Assembly: GCA_946481275.1 (NCBI GenBank)
Contig: CAMLMV010000028.1
Coordinates: 22,692 to 86,691, forward strand
Origin: an uncultured Massilia sp.
GTDB taxonomy: Bacteria > Pseudomonadota > Gammaproteobacteria > Burkholderiales > Burkholderiaceae
DNA: 64,000 nt
Reading direction: 5' to 3'
Under the pieces are notes generated by a model. That model ran no database searches and was not told the origin of the DNA. It worked only from the letters and a program-made list of their open reading frames with translations. Below are positions 1-8,964 of this stretch, in pieces (position 1 is the first letter of the stretch; each line of letters begins with the position of its first letter). A program made the position numbers and the translations under genes.

Positions 1-1378
1 TCGAGCGCGAGTGCGCCGTCGCGAACGTGTTGCCTTCGGTCCGCGTCTGGATGCCTTCCCAGCGCGCGCCCAGGTACACGGACCAGCGCGGCGTCACGTT
101 CCACTCGTCCTGCGTATAGACGGCCAGCCGGGCGACGTGGGCATTGTAGACTTCGTCGCCGCCGGGCAGCGCGACGTCGGGCCGGAAATAATCGCGGTCG
201 CGGCGCGCATCGTCGCGCGTCGAATAGCCGCCGTCCCAGCCGAACGCGAGCGCGTGGCCTTCCCACGAGCCGCTCGTGTATTTCCCCATCGAGCCGATGC
301 CGCGGTCGGTGCCGGCCGAGAAGATGACCTCGTGCAGCGCCGGCGACGCCGGGTTGCCGCTGCCCGTGCGATAGGTCGCATTGGCGAGGGCGCCGTACAG
401 GCCGCTGACCTTGGCGTCCAGCTTGCCGCCGCCCGCGAACTTGTGCACCCAGTTCAGCTCTTCGCGGAAAAAGCGGTTGTCGTTGCTCATCGTCTGGTCC
501 AGCGCCGGGTACGCGGGCAGCGGGCCGAGCTGGGTGGCGACGCGTCCCTCGGACGCGTTCTGGAACCGGTTGATGTTGAAGAACGTCTGCGACGTCAGCG
601 TGTCGCCGTTGTCGAAGCTCCAGTTCAGGCGCGGGCTGATGTTGAAGGCCGTGAAGCGGGCGGCGTCGGACTGGTCGCCCAGGCGCAGGCCGTCGAGGCG
701 GCCGGCCGTGTCGAGATGCCGCTCGACGGTTGACGGCTCGCGCCAGAAGTGCGAGCGCGACACGTTGGCCGACAGCGAATACGACAGCTTGCCGACCCGG
801 TCCGACAGCTGCAGGTTGAAGAACGGATTCGCCACGTCGTGCCCGTGGCCATAGCCCGCCTTCAGTTCGCGCTGGGCCGTTTTCACCGTCTTCTTGAGGA
901 CGATGTTGATGGTGCCGGCGATCGACTGCGTCGAGAATTCCGCGCTGGCCGCGCGCAGCACTTCGATGCGTTCGATGACGTCCGGCGCCAGCGAGTCGAT
1001 GGAAAAGCCGGCCGGCGCGCGCTCGCCGTTGAGCAGCACCTGCGTATAGCCGGCCCCGAGCCCGCGCATGCGGATTTCGCCGCCCCGTCCTCCGCCCGTC
1101 CCGCTGACCGTCACGCCCGGCACGCGCTTCAGCACGTCGAGCACGCTCGTATCGCCATACTTGACGATCTCGTCGTGATTGACGACGATCTTGCTGGCGG
1201 TGTCGTCGCGGCGCGGATTGTAGGCGTCGGCCGCGCCTTTCACTTCGACCTGCTGGACTTTCTCGTCCTTGGCGAGCGGCGCCGAAGCTTGTTGGGCGTG
1301 GGCGGCGCACACAGTGGAGATGGAGGCGATGGCGGCGGCGAGCAGGGTCAGGCGGGATGGCATTTTCGCGATATGCAT
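1..1378 (-). CDS. TonB-dependent outer-membrane receptor, N-terminal part
   Basis: Only the first roughly 459 residues are present; the barrel runs off the left edge of the window. The chain opens with a signal peptide (hydrophobic stretch ending CAAHAQ), then a plug domain with the classical features of the family: DVLKRVPGV, an IRMRGLG segment, LLNGERA and IERIEVLR, followed by GTINIVLKK and the first barrel strands with aromatic-rich turns. Such receptors import siderophores, vitamins or oligosaccharides using TonB energy. The substrate cannot be told from this part. Two in-frame starts exist: MHIAK at 1378 and MPSRL at 1363; neither has a strong Shine-Dalgarno, so the start is uncertain. 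It is divergent from psd. Confidence 0.9.
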   Translation of the reverse strand, partial: MHIAKMPSRLTLLAAAIASISTVCAAHAQQASAPLAKDEKVQQVEVKGAADAYNPRRDDTASKIVVNHDEIVKYGDTSVLDVLKRVPGVTVSGTGGGRGGEIRMRGLGAGYTQVLLNGERAPAGFSIDSLAPDVIERIEVLRAASAEFSTQSIAGTINIVLKKTVKTAQRELKAGYGHGHDVANPFFNLQLSDRVGKLSYSLSANVSRSHFWREPSTVERHLDTAGRLDGLRLGDQSDAARFTAFNISPRLNWSFDNGDTLTSQTFFNINRFQNASEGRVATQLGPLPAYPALDQTMSNDNRFFREELNWVHKFAGGGKLDAKVSGLYGALANATYRTGSGNPASPALHEVIFSAGTDRGIGSMGKYTSGSWEGHALAFGWDGGYSTRDDARRDRDYFRPDVALPGGDEVYNAHVARLAVYTQDEWNVTPRWSVYLGARWEGIQTRTEGNTFATAHSRS

Positions 1379-1484
1379 GTCAGAATGGCAAAAATAGAGC
1401 GGCCGCCATTGTCCCTCAGATCGCTCAGTTATTGTTGCCCTCGCGTAAATATTTTTGATATGCATTACCGCTGGCACGTGCCGC

Positions 1485-1490
1485 TATAAT
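1485..1490 (+). promoter_or_regulatory. Candidate -10 box upstream of psd
   Basis: A perfect TATAAT lies 26 bases before the psd GTG start, in a locally AT-rich gap of a GC-rich region. No good -35 hexamer is found at 16-18 bp spacing (TTGATA at 1455-1460 is too far away), so the promoter is plausible but incomplete. Confidence 0.4.
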
Positions 1491-1516
1491 GGCGCGTCTT
1501 CATATCGAGGTTTACC

Positions 1517-2368
1517 GTGTCCGATCGCCTGAAAGTCCTGCCCCAGTACCTGCTGCCGAAGCGGCGCCTCACGACCTTCGCCGGCCGCGTTGCCGGCGCC
1601 AAGGGCGGCACGGTGACGACGCGGCTGATCCGCTGGTTCGTCGCGAAGTACGGCGTGAACATGCTCGAGGCCGAGAATCCGGACATCACCAGCTATAAAA
1701 GCTTCAACGAATTCTTCACCCGCCCGCTGAAAGCCGGCGTGCGCCCGCTGGCCGACGCCGATTTCGTCTGTCCCGTCGACGGCGCCATCAGCCAGTTCGG
1801 CGCGATCGACGACCACCACATCCTGCAGGCGAAAGGCCACCGCTTCACGACGACGGAACTGGTCGGCGGCGACGCGAACCTCGCGAAGCAGTTCCAGCAT
1901 GGCTGCTTTGCCAACCTGTACCTGTCGCCGAAGGATTACCACCGCCTGCACATGCCGTGCGACGGCAGGCTGACGCGCATGATCTATGTGCCGGGCGCGC
2001 TGTTTTCCGTGAACCCGACGACGGCGCGCGGCGTGCCGAACCTGTTCGCCCGCAACGAGCGCGTCGTGTGCGTGTTCGAGTCGCCGGAACACGGGCCGTT
2101 CGTGCTGGTGCTCGTGGGCGCGACGATCGTCGGCAGCATGGCCACCGTGTGGCACGGCGTCGTGAATCCGCCCCGCATGCAGAAGGTGACGGAGTGGACC
2201 TACGCGGACCGCGACATCGTCCTGAAAAAGGGCGACGAGATGGGCCGCTTCCTGCTCGGCTCGACGATCGTCATGCTGTTCCGTCCCGGCACGATCCGCT
2301 TCAACCCGGACTGGGCGCCGGAACGTTCCGTGCGCCTGGGCGAGATGATGGGCAACCGGCCGGCCTGA
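1517..2368 (+). CDS. psd: Phosphatidylserine decarboxylase proenzyme
   Basis: Converts phosphatidylserine to phosphatidylethanolamine at the inner membrane. The 283-residue protein carries the C-terminal LLGST motif (residues 246-250). In this family the chain self-cleaves there and Ser249 becomes the pyruvoyl cofactor. Other family landmarks are the KSFNEFFTR segment near residue 60, the PVDG segment and the DYHRLHMPCDG segment. The start is GTG, preceded by CGAGG at 1506-1510. An ATG-started membrane-protein gene follows 7 bases after the stop and may be co-transcribed. Confidence 0.95.
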   Translation: MSDRLKVLPQYLLPKRRLTTFAGRVAGAKGGTVTTRLIRWFVAKYGVNMLEAENPDITSYKSFNEFFTRPLKAGVRPLADADFVCPVDGAISQFGAIDDHHILQAKGHRFTTTELVGGDANLAKQFQHGCFANLYLSPKDYHRLHMPCDGRLTRMIYVPGALFSVNPTTARGVPNLFARNERVVCVFESPEHGPFVLVLVGATIVGSMATVWHGVVNPPRMQKVTEWTYADRDIVLKKGDEMGRFLLGSTIVMLFRPGTIRFNPDWAPERSVRLGEMMGNRPA

Positions 2369-2375
2369 AGCAACC

Positions 2376-2942
2376 ATGCAGGCATCGCTCACCGTCGCCG
2401 CAGCCCAGCAAGACATGCGCTCGGCCTACCTGGGCGGCGCGCCCGGCCTGTTCGTATCCGGCACCGTCTGGACCATCGCCGGCCTCGTCTGCCTGTGGAA
2501 GTCGCCGCTGGCCGCCGTCTGGGCGCTGTACGCGGGCGGCGTGCTGATCCATCCGATATCCGCCCTGCTGACCCGGCTCCTCGGGCGCTCCGCCCGCCAC
2601 ACCGCCGGCAATCCGCTCGGCACGCTGGCGTTCGCCAGCACCATCTGGATGATCCTGATGCTCGCCCTCGCCTACGGTATCGCGCTGTGGCGCATCGAGC
2701 TGTTCTTCCCCGCGATGCTGTTCATCATCGGCGGGCGCTATCTCACGTTCGCCACGGTCTTCGGCACGAAGCTGTTCTGGCTGTGCGGCGCCGTGCTGGC
2801 GCTGGCGGGCTGGCAACTGGCTGCGATGCTCGCGGCGCCCGCCACCGCCGCGTTCACGGGCGGCGCCATCGAGATCGTGTTCGGCGCCGTCGTGCTGGCC
2901 GCGCTGCGCGGCACGACGGACGCGGCGCGCGCATCGGCCTGA
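2376..2942 (+). CDS. Uncharacterised multi-pass membrane protein
   Basis: 188 residues with about five or six hydrophobic helices (for example around residues 25-45, 90-112, 117-135, 140-155 and 160-180). The opening QDMRSAYLGGAPG followed by SGTVW resembles the family Pfam calls DUF7010, but this is from memory and was not searched. No catalytic motif is visible. It begins 7 bases after psd, so it probably shares its transcript; a role in envelope lipid biology would be a guess. It converges on the LysR gene. Confidence 0.7.
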   Translation: MQASLTVAAAQQDMRSAYLGGAPGLFVSGTVWTIAGLVCLWKSPLAAVWALYAGGVLIHPISALLTRLLGRSARHTAGNPLGTLAFASTIWMILMLALAYGIALWRIELFFPAMLFIIGGRYLTFATVFGTKLFWLCGAVLALAGWQLAAMLAAPATAAFTGGAIEIVFGAVVLAALRGTTDAARASA

Positions 2943-2946
2943 CCGC

Positions 2947-3858
2947 TCAGCCGGCCTGCTCCCGGTTCTTGCAAAAGATTTCATCGAGCATATCCAGGAA
3001 CGCCCGCGTTTTCGCGGGCATCAGGCGGCGTCCCGGGAACACGGCCCAGCCCGTCGAACCGGGCAGGTCCCAGTCGGGCAGCACGCGCACCAGCTCGCCC
3101 TTTTTCACGTATTTGGCCACGATGAAATCCGTGCTCGCCGCGATGCCGCCGCCGCTGCATGCGATCTTCGCGAGCAGTTGCGGCGAATTCGCCGTCAGGC
3201 GCGCCGTCAGCTCTTTTTCCCAACGCACCTTGCCCCGTTGCAGAATCCACGGCACGGCGCCGCCCATGCGGCTGAGGATGCACAGCAGGTCGTGCTGCAG
3301 CAGGTCGTCCGGATGCTCGGGCAGGCCCCGCTGCGCGAGGTAGGACGGCGCCGCGTACAGGCCGAACTGCTGGATCGCGACGCGGCGCGCGGCCAGCGTG
3401 GAGTCTTCGGGCAGGTCGCCCATCCGGATCGCGATGTCGAAGTTTTCCGCGACGAGGTCCACGCGGCGCGGCGACAGGTCGAGTTCCAGCGACACGGCCG
3501 GATAGCGCTCCATGAATTTCGGAATCATGTCCGCCATGACGACGTTCGCAAAATCCTGCGGCATCGAGATGCGCAGCTTGCCGCTGGGCGCGGCCTGGCG
3601 GTGCTGGGCCAGCGCGCCGGCCGCTTCCACCTCTTCCGCCACCTTGCGCGCGTGTTCCAGCAGGCTCGCGCCGAACTCCGTCAGCATCAGCCGGCGCGTC
3701 GTCCGCTGCAGCAGGCGCTCGCCCACGCTCGCCTCCAGCATCGCGATGCGGCGCGACACGGTCGACTTGGGCAAGTCGAGGCGCTGCGCGGCCATGCTGA
3801 AACTGCCGGCCTCGACGATGCGGGCGAACAGCAGCAGGTCGTTCGGTTCGACGTCCAT
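2947..3858 (-). CDS. LysR-family transcriptional regulator
   Basis: 303 residues, the usual LTTR length. The N-terminal winged helix-turn-helix is clear: LLLFARIVEAGSF, then AAQRLDLPKSTVSRRIAMLE around residues 22-42, followed by the linker helix. A LysR-substrate effector domain follows from about residue 90 (GKLRISMPQDF). It is divergent from azoR with a 112-base gap, the usual arrangement when an LTTR controls the adjacent gene in response to a small molecule. Here a quinone, azo compound or other electrophile is likely by analogy. Confidence 0.92.
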   Translation of the reverse strand: MDVEPNDLLLFARIVEAGSFSMAAQRLDLPKSTVSRRIAMLEASVGERLLQRTTRRLMLTEFGASLLEHARKVAEEVEAAGALAQHRQAAPSGKLRISMPQDFANVVMADMIPKFMERYPAVSLELDLSPRRVDLVAENFDIAIRMGDLPEDSTLAARRVAIQQFGLYAAPSYLAQRGLPEHPDDLLQHDLLCILSRMGGAVPWILQRGKVRWEKELTARLTANSPQLLAKIACSGGGIAASTDFIVAKYVKKGELVRVLPDWDLPGSTGWAVFPGRRLMPAKTRAFLDMLDEIFCKNREQAG

Positions 3859-3865
3859 AGGATTG

Positions 3866-3879
3866 TTCCACTAGTTGAA
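3866..3879. promoter_or_regulatory. Possible LTTR operator between LysR gene and azoR
   Basis: The sequence TTCCACTAGTTGAA is a partial dyad (TTC...GAA around CTAG) just upstream of the LysR start codon. It has the size and position of a LysR autoregulatory site, but it is short and imperfect. Confidence 0.3.
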
Positions 3880-3970
3880 TAATGTTATCCATTCTACCGT
3901 CTACCGCACGATATTTGGAACCGTTAAAGTGACTCCATCGAAACACGAACCAACAACGAAGGAGCACACC

Positions 3971-4564
3971 ATGAACATCCTGCAGATCAATTCCAGCCTG
4001 CGCGGCACCCAATCCGAATCGACCCGCGTGGCCAATGCGATCGTCGCCAAGGTGGCCGCCGCCAATCCGGGCGCGACCGTGACCGTGCGCGACCTGGGCG
4101 CGAATCCGCATCCGGTGCTGGACGAAGCGGCGCTGGGCGCCCTGTTCACCCCGGCCGACCAGCGCACGGCCGACCAGGCTGCCCGCGTGGCCCTGGACGA
4201 CACGCTGATCGCCGAAGCGCAGGCCGCCGACGTGATCGTGATCGGCGCCCCGATGTACAACTTCGGCATGCCGATCCAGCTGAAAGCGTGGTTCGACGCC
4301 ATCGCCCGTGCCGGCGTGACGTTCCGCTACACGGAGAGCGGTCCGGAAGGCCTGCTGAAGAACAAGAAGGTGTTCGTGGCCACGGCCCGCGGCGGCATCT
4401 ACCCGCTTGATGCGGATCCGCAAGTCCCGCACATCCGCATGCTGCTGAACTTCCTGGGCCTGACGGACCACCAGTTCATCTACTCCGCGGGTCTGGCAAT
4501 GGGTCCGGAAGCGGCCGCGAAAGGCCAGGCCGAGGCGGACGCCGCCGTCGCAGCACTGGCATAA
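3971..4564 (+). CDS. azoR: FMN-dependent NADH-azoreductase
   Basis: A 197-residue flavodoxin-fold oxidoreductase that reduces quinones and azo compounds by two-electron hydride transfer. The N-terminal [12 protein letters not shown] matches the FMN phosphate-binding start of Azo[11 protein letters not shown] at about residues 92-101 and TARGG near 140 are typical FMN-contacting segments. The chosen ATG has AAGGAG at 3959-3964; the longer upstream reading frame lacks this. It is divergent from a LysR gene and 28 bases upstream of a pirin gene, a pairing that fits a stress or quinone-detoxification unit. Confidence 0.93.
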   Translation: MNILQINSSLRGTQSESTRVANAIVAKVAAANPGATVTVRDLGANPHPVLDEAALGALFTPADQRTADQAARVALDDTLIAEAQAADVIVIGAPMYNFGMPIQLKAWFDAIARAGVTFRYTESGPEGLLKNKKVFVATARGGIYPLDADPQVPHIRMLLNFLGLTDHQFIYSAGLAMGPEAAAKGQAEADAAVAALA

Positions 4565-4592
4565 ACCATCAACATTGCGTCAAGGAGAGATC

Positions 4593-5486
4593 ATGACCCA
4601 GCAAGTGCAAACCCAGGCCGTGGCCACGAGCCGCGGCGTCGAACGCCTCGTCGGCGGCCAGTTCGTGATGGATGGCGCGGGCGTCAAGATCAACCGCGTC
4701 CTGACGCAACCGCTGCAGCGCCGCCTCGACCCGTTCCTGATGCTCGACGCGTTCGGCAGCGACAAGGCGGGCGACTACATCGCCGGCTTCCCGGAGCACC
4801 CGCACCGCGGCTTCGAGACCGTCACCTACATGCTGACGGGGAACATGCGCCACCGCGACAGCGCCGGCCATGAAGGCTCGATCACGAACGGCGGCGTGCA
4901 GTGGATGACGGCCGGTCGCGGCGTGATCCACTCGGAAATGCCGGAACAGAACGAGGGCCTGATGGAAGGGTTCCAGCTGTGGCTCAACCTGGCCGCCAGG
5001 GACAAGATGAGCGCACCGTGGTACCGCGACATCCCGGCCGAAGCCGTGCCGCGCTTCACGCTGGACTCCGGTGCAACCGTGCAAGTGATCGCCGGCAGCA
5101 CCCACGGCGTCGCCGGCGCCGTGCAGCGCGAGGTGACGGAACCGCTGTACCTGGACATCGAACTGCCGGCCGGCGCCACATTCGAGCAGCCCCTGCCGGC
5201 CGGGCACAACGCGTTCCTGTACGTGTTCCGGGGCGAGGTCGTCGTCGAAGGTAAAGCCGTGCCGCAGGCCCGCATGGCGATCCTCGACAACGCCAGGGCC
5301 GCCGACGGCGTACGCATCAAGGCGTCGCAACCGTCGCGCCTGCTGTTGATCGCGGGCCAGCCGCTGAACGAGCCGATCGCGCAATACGGCCCGTTCGTGA
5401 TGAACACGCAGGCCGAAGTGTTCCAGGCCGTCGAGGATTTCCGTAACGGGAAGTTCACGGACAGCACGGCGGCGTCGGCGGCGTAA
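4593..5486 (+). CDS. Pirin family protein
   Basis: A 297-residue bicupin. The N-terminal cupin keeps the pirin signature: HPHRGFETVTYML, then HRDSAGH, and GGVQWMTAGRGVIHSE, which supply the three His and one Glu metal ligands. A C-terminal pirin domain begins near residue 170. Bacterial pirins with intact ligands can act as quercetin dioxygenases or as redox-sensitive regulators; which applies here cannot be read from sequence. The ATG at 4593 has AAGGAGAG about 5 bases upstream. It lies close behind azoR in the same direction and is probably in one operon. Confidence 0.93.
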   Translation: MTQQVQTQAVATSRGVERLVGGQFVMDGAGVKINRVLTQPLQRRLDPFLMLDAFGSDKAGDYIAGFPEHPHRGFETVTYMLTGNMRHRDSAGHEGSITNGGVQWMTAGRGVIHSEMPEQNEGLMEGFQLWLNLAARDKMSAPWYRDIPAEAVPRFTLDSGATVQVIAGSTHGVAGAVQREVTEPLYLDIELPAGATFEQPLPAGHNAFLYVFRGEVVVEGKAVPQARMAILDNARAADGVRIKASQPSRLLLIAGQPLNEPIAQYGPFVMNTQAEVFQAVEDFRNGKFTDSTAASAA

Positions 5487-5594
5487 TCGTTCAAGTTTCC
5501 CCGCGCGGGCAGACTGTCACCCGGTGGCGGTCTACCGCGCGTTTCCATTTCTTGGTCTACACTAGCGGGCATTTGAGATCGCCGTTCGCTAACG

Positions 5595-6080
5595 ATGCCG
5601 CTGCTCCCTGCTATTTCGTCCCTGCTGTCCCGCGCCAGCCGCGCCCTCGGCCTGGAAAGCGTCGACGCCTTCCCGCCCGGCCACCGCTATCCCTACACGC
5701 GCTGGGACCGCGCCTATTTCGACATCGCGTCCGACCTGACGGCGGACCGGATGGAGACGGCGATCTGCGAAGCCATCACGAACACGCCCATGGTCTTCGC
5801 CCACATCACCCATCCGACGCCGCGCATGCAGCGCGCGCTGCTGGCCATCATCCACGCCCGCCTGCGCCGCGGCGGCACGGCGCCCACGGACCTCGTCGCC
5901 ATGCTGATCGACGCCTGCGACAGCCCGCGCACGCCGGAAGCCATGCCCGGCCTGCGCGCGGCGCTCGCGTCGACGGAAGGCTACGACCCGTCGATGCGCA
6001 TCGCCCACCTGCAAGCGTGGCTGGCCGACATGCCGGCCGCCTTCGACGTCATCGAAGCGCCGGTGCGGGTGCGGGGCTGA
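5595..6080 (+). CDS. Hypothetical protein
   Basis: 161 residues, no signal peptide and no transmembrane helix. It is Arg/Ala rich with several predicted helices and no motif that I recognise. Codon usage looks like that of its neighbours. Its 3' end overlaps the 3' end of the convergent acyltransferase gene by 32 bases. A TACACT hexamer at 5558-5563 could serve as a -10 element. I cannot assign a function. Confidence 0.6.
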   Translation: MPLLPAISSLLSRASRALGLESVDAFPPGHRYPYTRWDRAYFDIASDLTADRMETAICEAITNTPMVFAHITHPTPRMQRALLAIIHARLRRGGTAPTDLVAMLIDACDSPRTPEAMPGLRAALASTEGYDPSMRIAHLQAWLADMPAAFDVIEAPVRVRG

Positions 6081-7197
6081 GTGCCGCATCCCACCGTGCG
6101 CGCAGACGCATGAACGGCGTCTCGACGAAAACATACAACAGCCACCCGGCCGCCAGCGACGCGGCCATGCACGCGGCGATCGCAAGGGGATCTTCCGCGC
6201 CATAACCCGCCTGCGCCATGCGCGCCGCGACGAGGATGCTGACGGATTTGTGCGTCAGGTAGATCGCGTACGACCACAGCGCGAGGCTGGCCGCGCCCGG
6301 CACGCGCACGCGGTGCAGCAGGGAATCCGGCGCCAGCGCGGCCAGGATCAGCAGGGAAAAACCGAGGGCCAGCAGCGGATAGCCGGCCACCGTCTGCGCG
6401 AAGGCGTAATGATCGTCAAGAAACCAGGCAAACGTGGCGCCGATGACGGCGGTGGCAGCCGCGAGCAGCGCATTGCCGTGCGCAAGGAGGCGGCGCCACA
6501 GACCCGGCGCGCGATGCTTCAGCAGCGCGAGCGCCACGCCCGCGAGCAATTCGTCGGCGCGGCACCAGCTCGAGTAATAGATGTACTGGTAGTAGTAACC
6601 CAGTCGGTTAGGTGCATTCTCGCCGTCGTGCCAGATCGTGGCGCGGGCCAGCATCCCGCCCGCGACGGCCAGCAGCAATGCGATCCACGCCCAGCGCTGC
6701 TTCACGCCGCCCTGCCCGAGCGCGGCGCCCATGATGGCAGCGGCCGGCAACAGCATGTAGAACTGTTCCTCGATGCACAGCGACCACGCGTGCGAAAACG
6801 CCGTGCCCGGTTGCAGATGGATGTTCTGCGTGAAGGTCAGGTATTGCCATAGCGGGAGCATCGGCGTGTCGCCGCGCCACGCCGGCCACAGCGCGTACAG
6901 CGCCAGCACGACCCAGAAATTGGGGAGCGTACGCAGCAGCCGCCGCAGGTAAAACCGGCCGAGCCCGAACCCGCGGGACGAACCGAGCGCCGCGAAGATC
7001 TGGTTGCCGATCAGGTAACCGGACAGCGCGAAGAACAGGTCGACGCCCGCCCAGCCCATCGTCCCGACCCAGCCGAACGTGGGCGCGTCGCTGACGAACA
7101 GCGTGTAGTGGTGCAGCACGACGAGCGTTACCGCAAGCGCGCGCAGGGTGTCGAGGCCGTGGATGCGGGGCGCGGTCCCCGTATTGACGCCGTCCAT
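6049..7197 (-). CDS. Acyltransferase 3 family membrane protein (OafA/YrhL type)
   Basis: 382 residues with about ten hydrophobic helices. The N-terminal GLDTLRALAVTLVVLHHY contains the family's arginine and histidine. SGYLIGNQ near residue 60, the GRFYLRRLLRTLP segment, and WSLCIEEQFY near residue 145 are all characteristic. These enzymes transfer O-acyl groups to cell-surface sugars, peptidoglycan or lipid acceptors. It has no sugar-biosynthesis neighbours, so the acceptor is unknown. The C-terminal end is Arg/Ala rich and overlaps the neighbouring convergent gene. Confidence 0.9.
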   Translation of the reverse strand: MDGVNTGTAPRIHGLDTLRALAVTLVVLHHYTLFVSDAPTFGWVGTMGWAGVDLFFALSGYLIGNQIFAALGSSRGFGLGRFYLRRLLRTLPNFWVVLALYALWPAWRGDTPMLPLWQYLTFTQNIHLQPGTAFSHAWSLCIEEQFYMLLPAAAIMGAALGQGGVKQRWAWIALLLAVAGGMLARATIWHDGENAPNRLGYYYQYIYYSSWCRADELLAGVALALLKHRAPGLWRRLLAHGNALLAAATAVIGATFAWFLDDHYAFAQTVAGYPLLALGFSLLILAALAPDSLLHRVRVPGAASLALWSYAIYLTHKSVSILVAARMAQAGYGAEDPLAIAACMAASLAAGWLLYVFVETPFMRLRARWDAALSPAPAPALR

Positions 7198-7288
7198 GCT
7201 GACATTCTTCTACGAAAACCACGGATGATGCCATGGGCCGGGCCGGCACGCTACAATGCCCGCATTCTTTCTTTTTGGAACACGACGC

Positions 7289-8263
7289 ATGATCCCCGCC
7301 AGCCAGCTGCACTTCAAATCCGTCAACTACACCGGCCAGGGCCAGGGCCCGAAAGTCATCATCATGGGTGCCACGCACGGCAACGAGAAATGCGGCACGC
7401 AGGCCATCCAGCGGATCATGGCGGAGATCGACGCCGGTACACTTCCCATCGTCAACGGCAGCGTGACCTTCGTCCCCATCGTGAACCCGAAGGCCTATGC
7501 GCAGGATACGCGCTCGGGCGACCGCAACCTGAACCGCGACCTGTCCCCGAAAGCGGAACCGCACGACTTCGAAGACCACGTCGCCAACTGGCTGTGCCCG
7601 CTGCTGGCGCAGCACGACGTCCTGCTCGACCTGCACTCGTTCAACGCCGCGCACGGCGAACCGTTCGTGATGGTCGGCCCGGTGGACAACGACGGCCCGC
7701 TGGAACCGTTCAAACACATGCGCGCCGAACGCGCACTGGCACGCCGCCTGGGCGTGCGCCGCTTCGTCACGGGCTGGATGGCCGCGTACGGCGGCGGCGT
7801 CCAGCGCCGCTCGCGCGGCAACGCGCAGGAGCTGCAGACAGTGCTGCGCTACGGCATGGGCACGACGGAATACATGCGCAGCACGGGCGGCTACGCGCTG
7901 ACGCTCGAATGCGGCCAGCACCTCGACCCGCGCGCGCCGGACGTCGCGTACACCGCGATCATGAACACCCTCGCCTTCCTGAAGATCATCGACGCACCGG
8001 AACCGGAACCCATCCCGTTCGAAGCGATGGAAGCGCTGCAGATGGTCGTCGTGCACGACAAGCTCGATGCCGGCGACCAGTTCACACGCCAGTGGGCCAG
8101 CTTCGACCCGGTCGCGGAAGGCGAACAGATCGGCGTGCGCGCGGACGGTACGCCCGTCGTCGCGGAATTCGCGGGCCGTATCCTGTTCCCGGACGTGAAC
8201 GCGCAGCCGAATCACGAGTGGTATTACCTCACGCGTCCGAATCCCGCGTTCGGCCGCGAGTGA
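7289..8263 (+). CDS. Succinylglutamate desuccinylase/aspartoacylase family protein (M14 fold)
   Basis: A 324-residue zinc amidohydrolase. Ligand motif HGNE at residues 30-33 and the third ligand in LDLHS (His116) are in the expected places, with an Arg-Asn-Leu-Asn-Arg substrate-carboxylate segment (DRNLNRD) between them. Family members hydrolyse N-acylated amino acids such as N-succinylglutamate or N-acetylaspartate. There is no arginine succinyltransferase operon here, so the exact substrate is open. The ATG at 7289 gives the usual N-terminus; an in-frame ATG 11 codons upstream would add an untypical MPAFFLFG stretch. Confidence 0.85.
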   Translation: MIPASQLHFKSVNYTGQGQGPKVIIMGATHGNEKCGTQAIQRIMAEIDAGTLPIVNGSVTFVPIVNPKAYAQDTRSGDRNLNRDLSPKAEPHDFEDHVANWLCPLLAQHDVLLDLHSFNAAHGEPFVMVGPVDNDGPLEPFKHMRAERALARRLGVRRFVTGWMAAYGGGVQRRSRGNAQELQTVLRYGMGTTEYMRSTGGYALTLECGQHLDPRAPDVAYTAIMNTLAFLKIIDAPEPEPIPFEAMEALQMVVVHDKLDAGDQFTRQWASFDPVAEGEQIGVRADGTPVVAEFAGRILFPDVNAQPNHEWYYLTRPNPAFGRE

Positions 8264-8352
8264 GGTCAGCTGGGGCTGACCTCACGTCTGCGGCGTGCGG
8301 CGGACGGTGCTACGATGTCCGGCACCGTCCACCCAGCCCCGTCCGACACGCC

Positions 8353-8964
8353 ATGACGCCGAACACATTACTCCTCATCCTGAGCATCCACGCGCTGGCC
8401 CTGATCTCGCCGGGGCCCGACTTCGCCGTCGTGACGCGCACCGCCATCGTATCCGGCCGCCGCGCCGGCCTGTGGGCCGCGGCCGGCGTCGCGACGGCCA
8501 TCGGCATCTACGTCCTCGTTTCCGTCCTCGGCATGTCGCTCGTGCTGGCCGCGCTGCCGGGCCTGTCGCGCATCCTGGCCGTCGTCGGCGCGCTGTACCT
8601 CGCCTGGCTCGGCATCCAGTGCCTGCGTTCCCGCGGCCAGTTGCCCGAGGCGCAAGCGGCCCGGGCCGGCCACAAGGCCTTCCTCAGCGGCTTTCTCACG
8701 AATTTGCTCAACCCGAAAGCCATGCTGTACTTCGGCTCGGTCCTGTCCCAGGCATTGAAGCCGGGCCTGGCCGCGGCCGACGTCGCCCTGCTGTGGACGC
8801 TGCTCGTCGCCGAGTCGCTGCTGTGGTTCGCGCTCGTCGCACTGTTGTTCTCGTCGCGCCCCGTGCTGGCCTGGCTGCGCGCACGCCTCGTCTGGCTCGA
8901 CCGGACGGTGGGCGCCGTGCTGCTCGTGCTGGCCGCCAAGGTCTCGCTGCTCGCCGTGCGCTGA
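8353..8964 (+). CDS. LysE/RhtB family amino-acid exporter
   Basis: 203 residues with six hydrophobic helices. The N-terminal SPGPDFAVVTRTA is the family signature, and the FLSGFLTNLLNPKAMLYF segment in the middle is also diagnostic. It exports amino acids such as homoserine, threonine or lysine across the inner membrane. It stands alone 89 bases after the M14-type gene. Its whole length after the first few codons is covered on the opposite strand by the 3' extension of the lipid-A-domain protein frame. Confidence 0.92.
   Translation: MTPNTLLLILSIHALALISPGPDFAVVTRTAIVSGRRAGLWAAAGVATAIGIYVLVSVLGMSLVLAALPGLSRILAVVGALYLAWLGIQCLRSRGQLPEAQAARAGHKAFLSGFLTNLLNPKAMLYFGSVLSQALKPGLAAADVALLWTLLVAESLLWFALVALLFSSRPVLAWLRARLVWLDRTVGAVLLVLAAKVSLLAVR

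Noticed and set aside
1451..1469. Possible Fur box upstream of the TonB receptor gene
   Set aside because: By my count only 11 of 19 positions match the consensus, about what is expected for AT-rich promoter sequence.
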